Below, piece by piece: positions 1 through 8,226 of a stretch of DNA of 58,598 bases. How positions within the stretch are numbered: the first letter of the stretch is position 1; every line of letters starts with the position of its first letter. Source of the stretch: Candidatus Babeliales bacterium (GTDB taxonomy: Bacteria > Babelota > Babeliae > Babelales > RVW-14); assembly GCA_019746485.1 (NCBI GenBank), contig JAIERW010000028.1, forward strand, positions 1 through 58,598, in the 5' to 3' direction. A program made the translations under genes and the position numbers. The notes under the pieces are model-generated. The model worked only from the letters and a program-made list of their open reading frames with translations, was not told the DNA's origin and did no database searches.

Positions 1-44
1 CCAGCTTACAAGCAAACCCAAAAGAAACATCTATGGATAATCGT

Positions 45-78
45 GCCGCACTGAACAAAAAGTGCGGCTCTTTTTTTT
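45..78 (+). terminator. Rho-independent terminator of an upstream gene
   Basis: A perfect 8-bp stem (45-52 with 61-68, GCCGCACT/AGTGCGGC) with an 8-nt loop is followed by a T-rich run at 69-78. It ends a plus-strand gene lying left of the window and separates it from the PASTA gene at 96. Confidence 0.85.
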
Positions 79-95
79 ACCAGTGAGCGTGAGCC

Positions 96-806
96 ATGAA
101 GATTTTCAAACAGCTTTCTTATTATATCTGGGCCCTGCCCTTCATTCTTTTTATTTTTGGTTATGCATTAGCTTATTTTTTTATGCACAATAAAACAGTT
201 GAGGTGCCCAATGTTATGGGCTCAACCGTGCAAGAAGCCATTGGTGTTTTAGCGCGTCATCAGTTAGCAGTCCGTTTGTTTGCGGAAAAAGAAGATGACC
301 AATTTCCTGAAGGTACTATTTTGCAGCAAGCGCCTGCGGCTTACCAGCGTGTGCGCCCCAATCAACAAATTTTTGTAACGATTGCCAAAAAGCCGCAACA
401 AAGTTTGGCACCGGATCTTTTGAACAAAGATAGCGGTACTATTGAGCGTCAAGCAGCACAAGCAAAAATGAATATTAAGCAGGTCTCACTTGCCAGTCGC
501 TATCCAAAAAATGCCTGTTTTGCTCAATCAGTAAGTCCTGGTCAGCCGTTGGAGCGGCTTAAAATGACGGCATATATTTCTGCTGGTGATGATGAATTGG
601 TACTCATGCCCAACGTTGTTGGTTTGCCACTTGTTGCTGTTCAAGAATTCTTTAAACGTTCAAATATAGACGTTCAGATTGTTGGACAAGATGTTGCGCT
701 TAATGCTCAGCAGCAACTAAAAGTTGTTGAACAAAAGCCAATGGCCGGCACTATTGTAGATCTTACCAAACTCAAGCAGGTTCATTTGCAGGTTGGTTAT
801 TCATAA
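96..806 (+). CDS. Membrane-anchored PASTA-domain protein
   Basis: The 236-residue protein starts with a short cytoplasmic stretch and one membrane helix (about residues 10-30). Two clear PASTA-like units follow: residues about 35-98, opening with VEVPNVMG, and about 168-235, opening with VLMPNVVG. A weaker middle unit lies between them. PASTA domains bind peptidoglycan fragments or beta-lactams in Ser/Thr kinases and penicillin-binding proteins. Here there is no kinase or transpeptidase domain, so this is a stand-alone envelope PASTA protein. The gene follows a terminator at 45-78. Its stop codon overlaps the end of the convergent gene at 797 by 10 bases. The domain call is strong; the cellular role is unknown. 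Confidence 0.8.
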   Translation: MKIFKQLSYYIWALPFILFIFGYALAYFFMHNKTVEVPNVMGSTVQEAIGVLARHQLAVRLFAEKEDDQFPEGTILQQAPAAYQRVRPNQQIFVTIAKKPQQSLAPDLLNKDSGTIERQAAQAKMNIKQVSLASRYPKNACFAQSVSPGQPLERLKMTAYISAGDDELVLMPNVVGLPLVAVQEFFKRSNIDVQIVGQDVALNAQQQLKVVEQKPMAGTIVDLTKLKQVHLQVGYS

Positions 807-1237
807 AATTCGCTGTCACACTCAATATAATCATCATTTAGTTCGGCGCGTGGCAGTTTTAGTTGCTCAGCCAAACTTGTCGTGATGTAGCCCATCAAGC
901 CTAAGAAAATTTCGTTGATTGTTTTTTCTGAAAGGCTAGTGTATGCCTGGCCTAGGTCTTTAACAAGTTTTTGGTACTGGATGATAATTGGCGTGTCGTG
1001 TTGTAATATCGGCATGTTTTTGTAGCTATTGAGCACAAAGCGTGTAATGGTATTTTGCGTATCTTTATTCGAAAGTAAAAGATTTTCAGAAATGAACTTT
1101 GTTAGGTAGCGCTTTGCATCCAGCTGAGCTCCTGAAAGCCTGGGTATGCTACTTTCTAGTTTTGAGGGGCTACCAGAGGCAAGATGTGCCTTTGTTGGCA
1201 AGATGAGAAAAAACAAGAGCACAAAATATTTTATCAT
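797..1237 (-). CDS. Small exported protein, last gene of the tandem array (divergent member)
   Basis: A 146-residue protein with an N-terminal signal sequence (hydrophobic residues about 3-17). It is the last of nine minus-strand genes between 6111 and 797, about 35 bases after the preceding gene. It keeps only a faint version of the array pattern: a FI-containing helix near residue 48 and a C-terminal hydrophobic segment around NEIFLGLMGY. The tail is rich in Asp and Glu. A weak GAAAGA lies upstream of the start. The 3' end overlaps the convergent PASTA gene by 10 bases. No known family is recognised, and membership of the array family is an inference from position, size and pattern. Confidence 0.65.
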   Translation of the reverse strand: MIKYFVLLFFLILPTKAHLASGSPSKLESSIPRLSGAQLDAKRYLTKFISENLLLSNKDTQNTITRFVLNSYKNMPILQHDTPIIIQYQKLVKDLGQAYTSLSEKTINEIFLGLMGYITTSLAEQLKLPRAELNDDYIECDSEFYE

Positions 1238-1272
1238 GTTGTTCTTTCATACTATTTACACTATTTTTTTAT

Positions 1273-1779
1273 TTATAAAACTCTGATGCAAACCATAAAA
1301 AATGGATCTCGAACAATGTTTGTTTTGATGAGTGAGTGAAGAGTTTGCACATTTACACCAAGCAAGTAAAGCAGTGTCTTATGAAGATTGAGTTCTACAA
1401 TTGCTTGGTCAATTTCTTGGTGGGCGAGTGGGCAGACCGTTGTAACAAATTCTAAATAAGCAGAATTGGTCGAAGGTTTGGCAATTGCAATGCCTGCGTA
1501 ATATTTTGCAAGATGGAGCTTTGTGTAAGCAAAAATATTATTGAGTTCTCGTCTGTTTACCTTGGTCAGCTTTATTTTAGCAGCGTTCAAGTTATTAATA
1601 ATAATAGTATCTCTACCTGGTAATTTTTCTTGGATAAAGTTGGCCACCAAATCAACGTAATCTTGCTTAATTTCTGGGCTGCAAGTCTCAATGCTGTAAG
1701 GACTTTCTGCTGCGCCGTAGAGTGTTGCTGACGAAAAAATAAGAAGAGAGAGAAAAAGTGTAGAGAGTTTACTGTTCAT
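1273..1779 (-). CDS. Small exported array protein
   Basis: The ORF is open to 1827, but ATG 1779 is preferred: it gives a proper signal peptide ending in LYGAA and has GGAA upstream. The protein is 168 residues. It has the array pattern: an N-terminal helix with FIQEKLPGRD, a short strand segment, an INxxELxxI-type helix, and a C-terminal ELNHKTLLYLLGVN-like motif (seen as LNLHKTLLYLLGVN). The start lies inside the 3' end of the preceding gene, an 11-base overlap suggesting translational coupling. It is unlike any characterised domain I recognise and is predicted to be periplasmic or secreted. Confidence 0.75.
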   Translation of the reverse strand: MNSKLSTLFLSLLIFSSATLYGAAESPYSIETCSPEIKQDYVDLVANFIQEKLPGRDTIIINNLNAAKIKLTKVNRRELNNIFAYTKLHLAKYYAGIAIAKPSTNSAYLEFVTTVCPLAHQEIDQAIVELNLHKTLLYLLGVNVQTLHSLIKTNIVRDPFFMVCIRVL

Positions 1780-2323
1780 GAGAAGGTTCCTTGTGTGCAT
1801 AAAGAGCACTGAGTAGTTTTTTTGCATCTACTTCAATCTTAGTAATGTTCTTATTCATTGCACGCATCAATGTTTTATGGATATTAAGCTCTATGCATTC
1901 TTGATCTTGGTGATGCGGTGCAATGAGCTTGGGAGTTGTTTTAGCAAAAGCTTCATATTTCTTGGTAAGATCTTCTTTGGGCAATAAAGGCTGATGAAGT
2001 AAGTTATTGTAGATTCGTACACTCTCAGTAAGGTTTTTATGCATTTGATTTGCGCGCAGCAAAGTTGCTGCTGTTAGTGCGTCTTCGGTGATATATGCTA
2101 ACCAAAATTTGCTTACGCCCTCAACTTCTCGTTCTTCTCCCTGCCAGTTACGAAGTGTGACGGTATCACTGCCTCTCACATGGTTTTGAATAAATTGAAG
2201 AAGTGAGTAGAAATAGGCGTTTTGTACCCGTTCAGGGCTGTGTTCAACATTGTTCTCGCCAGCGGCTGCGTCCAGTGAGCCCAGAGTTGCTACGAGTAAA
2301 AAAACAGATACAAATTTTTTCAT
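1769..2323 (-). CDS. Small exported array protein
   Basis: A 184-residue protein from ATG 2323; an in-frame ATG at 2329 is possible, but GAG is better spaced from 2323. The signal peptide ends near SLDAAAG. It carries the array motif LLQFIQNHVRGSD near residue 40, which is almost identical to the copy in the gene at 3008, and the C-terminal LNIHKTLMRAMNKN motif. The intervening region of about 70 residues differs strongly from its paralogs, so the two ends are conserved and the middle varies. It overlaps the next gene by 11 bases. No known function. Confidence 0.75.
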   Translation of the reverse strand: MKKFVSVFLLVATLGSLDAAAGENNVEHSPERVQNAYFYSLLQFIQNHVRGSDTVTLRNWQGEEREVEGVSKFWLAYITEDALTAATLLRANQMHKNLTESVRIYNNLLHQPLLPKEDLTKKYEAFAKTTPKLIAPHHQDQECIELNIHKTLMRAMNKNITKIEVDAKKLLSALYAHKEPSHEQ

Positions 2324-2397
2324 GAACATACTCAGTATCTTTCTTAATAAAATTGTTAAAGAAAATAGCTTATTTTATTGTGATGCTCTGTCTATGT

Positions 2398-3015
2398 TTA
2401 TTCTTGGTGATCGTGAAAATAACCGCAAACACCTAGTGCCGTAAGTCCAGATAAAAATAAACATCTACAGCACCTAACCGTGCGGTCGTATTGTTCTGCT
2501 TTTTCTACTGCTTGCAGCACTTGCTCGGCCGTTGGTACTTTTTGGTCAAACATATACAGAAACATTTTATGAAAATTGTCTGTAATTATTTCTTGAGAAA
2601 GATGGCCGTGTCGCGTAGGTCTAGTAGTTTTAACCAGTTGCTGGAATGCGTGCCACGCTTGACCAGCGCTCAGTTCTGTTCGACTTGGAGCGTTGACCAT
2701 GAGGCCTTGATAGTTCGCTTGAAAGTCTGGATGACTGGCAAGTACTTTTTTGAGCAGCATCACGTTGACATATTCCAAAATGTACAGGAGAGCGTCTCCG
2801 TTAACATTGTACAGCGTCATTATTGGACCGGTTGTTAGTTTTATAGAAACGCTATCGCTGCCTTTGAGATGTGTATTTATAAAATCTCTGAGTGTGCAAT
2901 GGTAAGAACTTTTTATGACTACTGAGCATTGCATAACATCTGTTGGGTCGGCAGCACCGTGCAGGTTGTTTGCGGCAAAAAAGAGTAACGAAAAAAATGC
3001 GATTTTTTTAAACAT
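2398..3015 (-). CDS. Small exported array protein with Cys-rich hydrophobic tail
   Basis: A 205-residue protein whose signal peptide (MFKKIAFFSLLFFAANNLHG) is nearly the same as those of the next two upstream genes, showing recent duplication. It has the FINTHLKGSD motif, a YNVNGDALLYIL helix, and the C-terminal NFHKMFLYMFDQKVP motif. Unlike most paralogs it continues into a CCRC-containing hydrophobic segment and ends with HDHQE. That could be a membrane anchor or a metal or disulfide site. GAGAG sits in the ribosome-binding position. Its start overlaps the 3' end of the preceding gene by 8 bases. Confidence 0.75.
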   Translation of the reverse strand: MFKKIAFFSLLFFAANNLHGAADPTDVMQCSVVIKSSYHCTLRDFINTHLKGSDSVSIKLTTGPIMTLYNVNGDALLYILEYVNVMLLKKVLASHPDFQANYQGLMVNAPSRTELSAGQAWHAFQQLVKTTRPTRHGHLSQEIITDNFHKMFLYMFDQKVPTAEQVLQAVEKAEQYDRTVRCCRCLFLSGLTALGVCGYFHDHQE

Positions 3016-3730
3016 AAAATCTCTCTTTCAAGTAAATAATGCCTGAGTACATTGAACGTAAGCAGAAGCAAACAATTTTACTGCCCATTAAGCAGCATTC
3101 TGGGTCAATATCGTCTTCTAATTCTTCTTCTTCTTCTTCTTCTAAACGCGTTTCTGGTTCTAGGTTTAAAGAGTTGCCAGAAATATGTATGGGCGTAATA
3201 TCCATTGAGCTTGCTGTAGCAAGAAGAACGCATGCTTGTTGTTCGAGAGCTTTTATGTTAACACCAAGCATTAGGAGTAGCGTCATGTGAAAATTTTGTG
3301 CTACAAATCCTTGAGTGTGTTTTTGGTGCTGTTCAGGGCGTGTTGTTTGTATCAAATGAACGTACGCAGCACAGGCAGTGCCTGGTTCTGGCGAGTTTTG
3401 GCTGATGCCTCCCACGCCCTTTCCAAAATGATGAGCGTTTTCAGCTGTCTTGGCCATAAAAAAAGCTATGCCGGCATATTTCTTTATTCCATCCAACTCT
3501 GTCTTGCTGATATTTTCTAAGATTGTTTCTTCGTGTTTCCAGTTTTGTACAACAACTTGATCGGTGCCTCGCACATGGTTTTGGATAAATTGTAAAAGTT
3601 TAAAATAATAAAATGTTGCTACTGGTTTGAGAGCTTTTCTTTCAGCGTTGCTCAAACTGCTGTCAGCAGCGCTGTGAAGTGGGCTTGATGCAAAAACGAG
3701 TAAAGAAAAAAGTGCAATTTTTTTAAACAT
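3008..3730 (-). CDS. Small exported array protein with poly-Glu and Cys-rich tail
   Basis: Start placed at ATG 3730 (GAG upstream) rather than 3754, because this yields the conserved leader MFKKIALFSLLVFASSPLHS. The mature part has the array core LLQFIQNHVRGTD, an ISKTELDGI helix and NFHMTLLLMLGVNIK. After the core comes an acidic run coded by seven GAA codons (TTC repeats at 3122-3142). The tail that follows is Cys-rich, with PECC and CFC motifs. The codon tract could vary in length between strains without changing frame. It is 240 residues, the longest of the clear paralogs. Function unknown. Confidence 0.75.
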   Translation of the reverse strand: MFKKIALFSLLVFASSPLHSAADSSLSNAERKALKPVATFYYFKLLQFIQNHVRGTDQVVVQNWKHEETILENISKTELDGIKKYAGIAFFMAKTAENAHHFGKGVGGISQNSPEPGTACAAYVHLIQTTRPEQHQKHTQGFVAQNFHMTLLLMLGVNIKALEQQACVLLATASSMDITPIHISGNSLNLEPETRLEEEEEEELEDDIDPECCLMGSKIVCFCLRSMYSGIIYLKERFYV

Positions 3731-3738
3731 TGAATTTC

Positions 3739-4263
3739 TCAAAATAATGCCCACAGGTCTGAAAAAAACGAGGGGTTAGAAATATAGACTACCATTTTAT
3801 GAAAGTTAAGTTGTATAATAACTGGGTGTAGCGTGTGAGTGCATTCAGGAACGTTAATTAAGCTTAAAAGTTCATAATCTGCTTGCCATAGCGGTTTTCC
3901 TGCTTGATGATTCCATTCATTAAAATGAGTTGCTGACCTCCTCGCTTCTTTTTCAAAAGATTGAGGATGTTCTGTTGCGTAGTTTAGTTCTGTTTTTGCA
4001 AGCTGGACCAGTTCATTAAAGGCATCTTTATTAATGTTATCAAGTGCTATTGTTTTGCCGGTTATATGCCTAATTAGAATGCGATCTTTGCCACGCAGAG
4101 ATTGTAATATAAACGCTTGGAGCGTTTCAAAATAGGCATGTTGTTTTTTAGCGCTTTTATGCATAATATCATACGTTTCTATGTCTTCAAACCTGAACGC
4201 AGTTCCGTGCAGTGAGCGTGATGCAAAAGCAAACAAAGAAAAAAATATGATTTTTTTAAACAT
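3739..4263 (-). CDS. Small exported array protein
   Basis: ATG 4263 gives the conserved leader MFKKIIFFSLFAFASRSLHG and has AGG at a usable distance; the ORF is open to 4278. The 174-residue protein keeps the array core: LQAFILQSLRGKD, a segment ending in LDNINKDAFNEL, and the C-terminal LNFHKMVVYISN motif, after which it stops early compared with its paralogs. The next gene begins 8 bases downstream. Predicted exported; no recognised domain. Confidence 0.75.
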   Translation of the reverse strand: MFKKIIFFSLFAFASRSLHGTAFRFEDIETYDIMHKSAKKQHAYFETLQAFILQSLRGKDRILIRHITGKTIALDNINKDAFNELVQLAKTELNYATEHPQSFEKEARRSATHFNEWNHQAGKPLWQADYELLSLINVPECTHTLHPVIIQLNFHKMVVYISNPSFFSDLWALF

Positions 4264-4281
4264 GTTTTTAACCTGCAAAGA

Positions 4282-4821
4282 CTAGGAAATAGAACAACTG
4301 CCTGCTCCGGGAATTTGTTTTCCGGTGAGGTAAATTAAAAGTTTATGAAAAATATTGCGTATATCTTGTTTGATTTCTTCTTGATCTACTTGGTCGTCTG
4401 CTGGTTTAATGTAAACGCGTTCGTTAATGGTGTCTTCGAGCCATTGTTTGTAGGTGTTTACTAATTCTACTGGGTTAATTTGAGCGATTTGATGGAAAGA
4501 AGCTGAGCGTCTAATGCTTCCAAGCGCTGTGTAAGCATGACCAACAAGGAAGCCAAATGCATCGGCATTAATGCCAGATAACGATACTTTTTTGTTTTCT
4601 AGCGTTTGTACTTTTATAGCGCTTGATCCAGGTAAATTTTGGGTAAGAAAATTAATGAGATGGACATAGCATAATTGTAATATTTTTTTATCAACAACGG
4701 TTGTTTCAGCACGGCGCTCATTAAGCTCAGTAAATTCCGGTGCACTGTCAGCTGCTTGTAGTGAGTACGATGCTGAAAATAAAACAGTAAGAAGCATAAA
4801 TTTTTTGATCGAGCAAAACAT
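4282..4821 (-). CDS. Small exported array protein
   Basis: A 179-residue protein with a signal sequence ending near SLQAADS. The array core is present as LINFLTQNLPGSS, then LSGINADAFGFLV, then NIFHKLLIYLTGKQIPG near the C-terminus. The next gene follows after an 18-base gap. A 137-base AT-rich gap (4822-4958) separates it from the gene upstream, so this gene may have its own promoter. Function unknown. Confidence 0.72.
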   Translation of the reverse strand: MFCSIKKFMLLTVLFSASYSLQAADSAPEFTELNERRAETTVVDKKILQLCYVHLINFLTQNLPGSSAIKVQTLENKKVSLSGINADAFGFLVGHAYTALGSIRRSASFHQIAQINPVELVNTYKQWLEDTINERVYIKPADDQVDQEEIKQDIRNIFHKLLIYLTGKQIPGAGSCSIS

Positions 4822-4958
4822 AGTAAAAAACCCTATTGTTAAAAAAAGAAGTTGTTAATTTATTGCAGGAAGCCCATATAATCGTATCATTTGGCGGAGA
4901 AATAGTCTAAGAGAATAGTTTTGGGATGTCGAGTAATTTATGATCGAGAAAAAGATTT

Positions 4959-5573
4959 TTATTGAAGTTTGCGTGAGTCAGCTTGTTGTGGGCCTAAAAA
5001 TCTTGTTTCTAAATAGCTGATTACCTGCTTGCTGGCATAAACTCTGCGGTAAACATAGCCATTATAGATAAATAGATAACCTAGGTACAGACCGTGTGTG
5101 AGTGCAAGCATATCTTTTTTGGTGAAATGCCAACAATAAAGTGGTTGTTGGCCCATCCATTTTAAAAAGAGCGAATGACATTCTTTTTCGGCGATATTTT
5201 TTGTGTCTTCAGGGAAATAGCTTTTTAAGTCTTCAACAAAATCTCGATATTTTTTGGTTAGCGAGCAAAAGCGGATGTTGCTATATATTTGTTTTGGTTG
5301 GCAAAAAAAACCAAAGTATTGAGCAACATGAATTTTAATAAGGCGTTGTTGTGCATATGCCAATGCGTTTATTTGTTCTTTTCGTGGTGCTTGATAAGCT
5401 TTCTCACGACTAAGAAATTTTTGGACGTAAGAATTAATAATAGTAGAGTTTGGCAAGACTATATCGTCTGACTTGCTGTCATTCCACGATGCTTTATTTG
5501 GCAATCCTGCGCTTGAAAACAAAGTGAGTGGTAAAAATGTTATTAAAAAAAGTAGCGATAAAATTTTCTTCAT
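4959..5573 (-). CDS. Small exported array protein, divergent
   Basis: The preferred start is ATG 5573, with GGACG upstream; the ORF is open to 5627. The 204-residue product has a signal peptide ending near LFSSAG. It resembles the array only loosely: a YVQKFLS helix near residue 50 and a C-terminal CHSLFLKWMGQQP segment in place of the NFHKxLLYLxG motif. The extra C-terminal region is rich in Tyr and Leu (YLGYLFIYNGYVYRRVY). It shares FxxLTKKYRDFVEDL-type features with the neighbour at 797. Function unknown. Confidence 0.68.
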   Translation of the reverse strand: MKKILSLLFLITFLPLTLFSSAGLPNKASWNDSKSDDIVLPNSTIINSYVQKFLSREKAYQAPRKEQINALAYAQQRLIKIHVAQYFGFFCQPKQIYSNIRFCSLTKKYRDFVEDLKSYFPEDTKNIAEKECHSLFLKWMGQQPLYCWHFTKKDMLALTHGLYLGYLFIYNGYVYRRVYASKQVISYLETRFLGPQQADSRKLQ

Positions 5574-5607
5574 GAACGTCCTAGGGTGTTTTTTTATATA
5601 TCTTGTT

Positions 5608-6111
5608 TTATAAAATGATACATCCACTGTCTAAGGGGTCTTCGGTTAATATTTTTGGATCTGGAATTCTACTGCCAAGAAATCTTAAACAGAGTGCGTG
5701 GCACAGTGCTTCAATTTCGTTTGGCGCTTTTGTTTCTTTTCTTTCTTGCGTAACAAAGTTTATATATTTATCTAAAACAATTTCTTCATTTTTTGAAAAA
5801 AAATCTTCTTTAGTAAACCACATGCTCTTTTGGGGAACGGTGTTTTGATGAGTAGCTAAAAAGGCATTGAGAGCATAGTGTCCCAGTGTGTATTTTATAC
5901 CGGCATTTTGTTTGGCAAAAAGCCGTAGTTTTTTCAAAAAATTAATCATCCGTTGGCACAGTGCATTGTAACAGAGCTCTTGAGCGCACTCTGGCAACAG
6001 ATCTTCATAGCGTTCTAACAATTCGCTGTCGCATGTTTCATCGCACGTGCCTGCACTTTTAAGACTGGCAAGTATACTCAAAAAAAAACAAAGTGCGATT
6101 AATTTTTTCAT
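5608..6111 (-). CDS. Small exported array protein, first gene
   Basis: A 167-residue protein with a signal peptide of about 20 residues, followed by a Cys-containing mature start (CDETCDSE). The region LCYNALCQRMINFL and the C-terminal ALCHALCLRFLGSRIPD correspond in position to the two array motifs, with the His-Lys pair replaced. It is the first gene of the minus-strand array. The 249 bases up to the divergent gene at 6361 must hold promoters for both directions, but no clear -35/-10 pair was chosen. Function unknown. Confidence 0.7.
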   Translation of the reverse strand: MKKLIALCFFLSILASLKSAGTCDETCDSELLERYEDLLPECAQELCYNALCQRMINFLKKLRLFAKQNAGIKYTLGHYALNAFLATHQNTVPQKSMWFTKEDFFSKNEEIVLDKYINFVTQERKETKAPNEIEALCHALCLRFLGSRIPDPKILTEDPLDSGCIIL

Positions 6112-6360
6112 GACAGTGCCCTTTCCCCGGTTAAATTGTATCCCAATTACTAGTGAGCTTAGAAAAAAGGCTTGTCAGAAGTCAAAGAACAAGCGTTTTT
6201 TGGTCCAAAGTTTTCATATTGAAATTTTTGGCCGTTCTTTACATTCATTTTTTATCCGATATCATAATTCTCCCTGTTTTATTTGCGCTCTAGGCCTTTT
6301 GGGGCTATCTTTAAAGGTGCACAGGCAAAGAATTTTTAAGGTATTGAGTAAGTCAAAAAA

Positions 6361-7098
6361 ATGAGTAATGAGAAAGTTGTAACTATGAAACACGACCACC
6401 ACCATTCTGATATAGAAAACGGCCACAAAGATCATGGCGTTTTAGAGCATCACCACACGATTTGGGAAGAGATTTTGTGCCATTTGCCGTTTGCCATTTT
6501 TTCAGTGGCGCTGTCGATGGTTTTTTTAAGCTTATTGTCAATTGGCGGCGAAGCGCACCATGGTCACGGGCACCATTCAATTGCTTACAAATTGTTCCAT
6601 AATTTTCATTACCTTCATTTATTATTTGCGGGTACTGGAACTATTTTAATGTTTCGTAAATATTCCAAGAGTACGCTTGGCGGCATAGCCGTTGGGTTTT
6701 GTGTGCCTGCTATTTTTTGTACGTTGTCCGATGCAATATTGCCGTATCTTGGTGGCAGGTTTATTGACTTGTCTATGCACTTTCATTGGTGTTTTTTAAA
6801 ACATCTCGACACCGTGCTTCCGTTTCTGATAGTAGGTATTATTAATGGTTGGGTCATGAGTGGGCACGAGCGCAGTCGCCAAGTTTTTTATTCAGTAAGC
6901 TTCCACTTCTTCCATATTTTTATCAGTTCCATGGCTTCTATTTTGTATCTGGTGAGCTTTGGTTTTCATGACTGGTGGACAAGAATGGGCTTTGTGTTTT
7001 TGTACATGATCGTTGTTGTGCTTATTCCCTGCACATTGGCCGACGTGGTAATTCCTGCCTTGTTTGGTAAAGCCAAGTTTGGTAAGGCCAAAAAATAA
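6361..7098 (+). CDS. Polytopic membrane protein with His-rich N-terminus
   Basis: A 245-residue protein. The first 60 residues contain clusters such as HDHHH and EHHH, and a further HHGHGHH lies between the first two membrane segments. About six hydrophobic helices follow. Charged and His residues also lie within or beside the helices (SMHFHWC, SFHFFHIF). His-rich loops are common in zinc, nickel or cobalt transporters, so metal handling is a reasonable guess, but no transporter family is recognised. ATG 6385 is an alternative start with GAGAAAG upstream. It precedes potA by 36 bases and is probably co-transcribed with the polyamine genes. Confidence 0.65.
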   Translation: MSNEKVVTMKHDHHHSDIENGHKDHGVLEHHHTIWEEILCHLPFAIFSVALSMVFLSLLSIGGEAHHGHGHHSIAYKLFHNFHYLHLLFAGTGTILMFRKYSKSTLGGIAVGFCVPAIFCTLSDAILPYLGGRFIDLSMHFHWCFLKHLDTVLPFLIVGIINGWVMSGHERSRQVFYSVSFHFFHIFISSMASILYLVSFGFHDWWTRMGFVFLYMIVVVLIPCTLADVVIPALFGKAKFGKAKK

Positions 7099-7134
7099 GC
7101 AGGTAATCTTTTTTGATTAAAAGGTGGGCGATAG

Positions 7135-8226
7135 ATGAGACGCATTAGATTTGAATCAGTAACTAAATATCATGACGGCGAAGTTATCATTGATAATCTT
7201 TCGCTGGAAATCCCTGCCGGTAAGTTTTTTGCATTGCTTGGGCCCAGTGGGTGCGGCAAAACAACGTTGTTGCGTCTTATTGCCGGACTTGAGTCGGTAG
7301 ATTCAGGTAAAATCTTTTTAGGCGATGAAGACATTACCAATGTTCCCATCAACAAGCGTCGTGTTAATACCGTCTTTCAACAATACGCCCTTTTCCCTCA
7401 TTTAACCGTTTTTGAAAATGTTGCTTTTGGCCTGCGTGTTAAAGGTGTGCCAAGCAAAGAAATTGATGAGCGTGTAGCTGAAACATTGAGTATTGTGCGC
7501 TTGATTGGCCATGAAAATAAATATCCTCGCAGTCTTTCGGGTGGGCAACAACAGCGCGTGGCGCTTGCGCGTGCCGTTATTAACAGACCAGAAGTTTTGT
7601 TGCTTGACGAGCCCTTGGCAGCGCTAGATCTTAAACTTAAAGAAAAAATGCTGCTTGAGTTGATTGACTTGCAGTTCAAGCTTAAAACAACCTTTGTGTA
7701 CGTAACGCATGATCAATTTGAAGCATTAACCGTTGCCGACCAAATGGCAATTATGAGCACCAATGGCAGAATTGAGCAGATTGGCAAACCTAAAGAAATT
7801 TACGAATTTCCAACCACCCGCTTTGTAGCAACGTTTGTAGGCAGTACTAATCTGATTGAAGGTACCTACCACGTGATTGAAGGCAAGCAGATGGTAAATG
7901 TTGATGGCTTGGGTACTTATTCTGTTTATTTTCCGTTGGAAAAGCCGTGGTTAATTTCCGGTTGCCGCTTGCTTATGAATATTAGGCCAGAAAAAATTCA
8001 TATCACAAAAAACCCGAATGAAGGCTTTTCAAATTGTGTGAAAGGCAAAGTAGTTGATATGATTTATTATGGTCGCTCAACAGCCTTTCGGGTGACGGTA
8101 GACAATGGACAACGCTTGATGGTGTTTCAACAAAATGATGAGCATTTTCCTTCAGAAACTATTGATTATGATGATGAAGTGTATTTGTACTTTCAAAAAG
8201 AAAACGTTGGGCTGTTGGAATATTAA
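7135..8226 (+). CDS. potA: Spermidine/putrescine ABC transporter ATPase
   Basis: A 363-residue ABC ATPase. Visible motifs are Walker A GPSGCGKTT (about residues 36-44), the signature LSGGQQQR, Walker B VLLLDEP and the H-loop VTHD. A C-terminal TOBE-like domain (about 240-360) is typical of the PotA/MalK group. It energises polyamine uptake with PotB, PotC and PotD, encoded directly downstream. Its stop codon TAA shares one base with the potB start (TAATG), so translation is coupled. The family call is very strong; the substrate follows from the potABCD order. Confidence 0.93.
   Translation: MRRIRFESVTKYHDGEVIIDNLSLEIPAGKFFALLGPSGCGKTTLLRLIAGLESVDSGKIFLGDEDITNVPINKRRVNTVFQQYALFPHLTVFENVAFGLRVKGVPSKEIDERVAETLSIVRLIGHENKYPRSLSGGQQQRVALARAVINRPEVLLLDEPLAALDLKLKEKMLLELIDLQFKLKTTFVYVTHDQFEALTVADQMAIMSTNGRIEQIGKPKEIYEFPTTRFVATFVGSTNLIEGTYHVIEGKQMVNVDGLGTYSVYFPLEKPWLISGCRLLMNIRPEKIHITKNPNEGFSNCVKGKVVDMIYYGRSTAFRVTVDNGQRLMVFQQNDEHFPSETIDYDDEVYLYFQKENVGLLEY

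Noticed and set aside
2491-2838. 115-codon plus-strand ORF
   Set aside because: It lies antisense inside the exported array gene 2398-3015, has no ribosome-binding site or domain, and its composition follows from the opposite coding strand.
3122-3142. CRISPR or other repeat array
   Set aside because: It is a simple TTC triplet tract inside a coding region with no spacers. No CRISPR-like regular repeat-spacer pattern was seen anywhere in the window.
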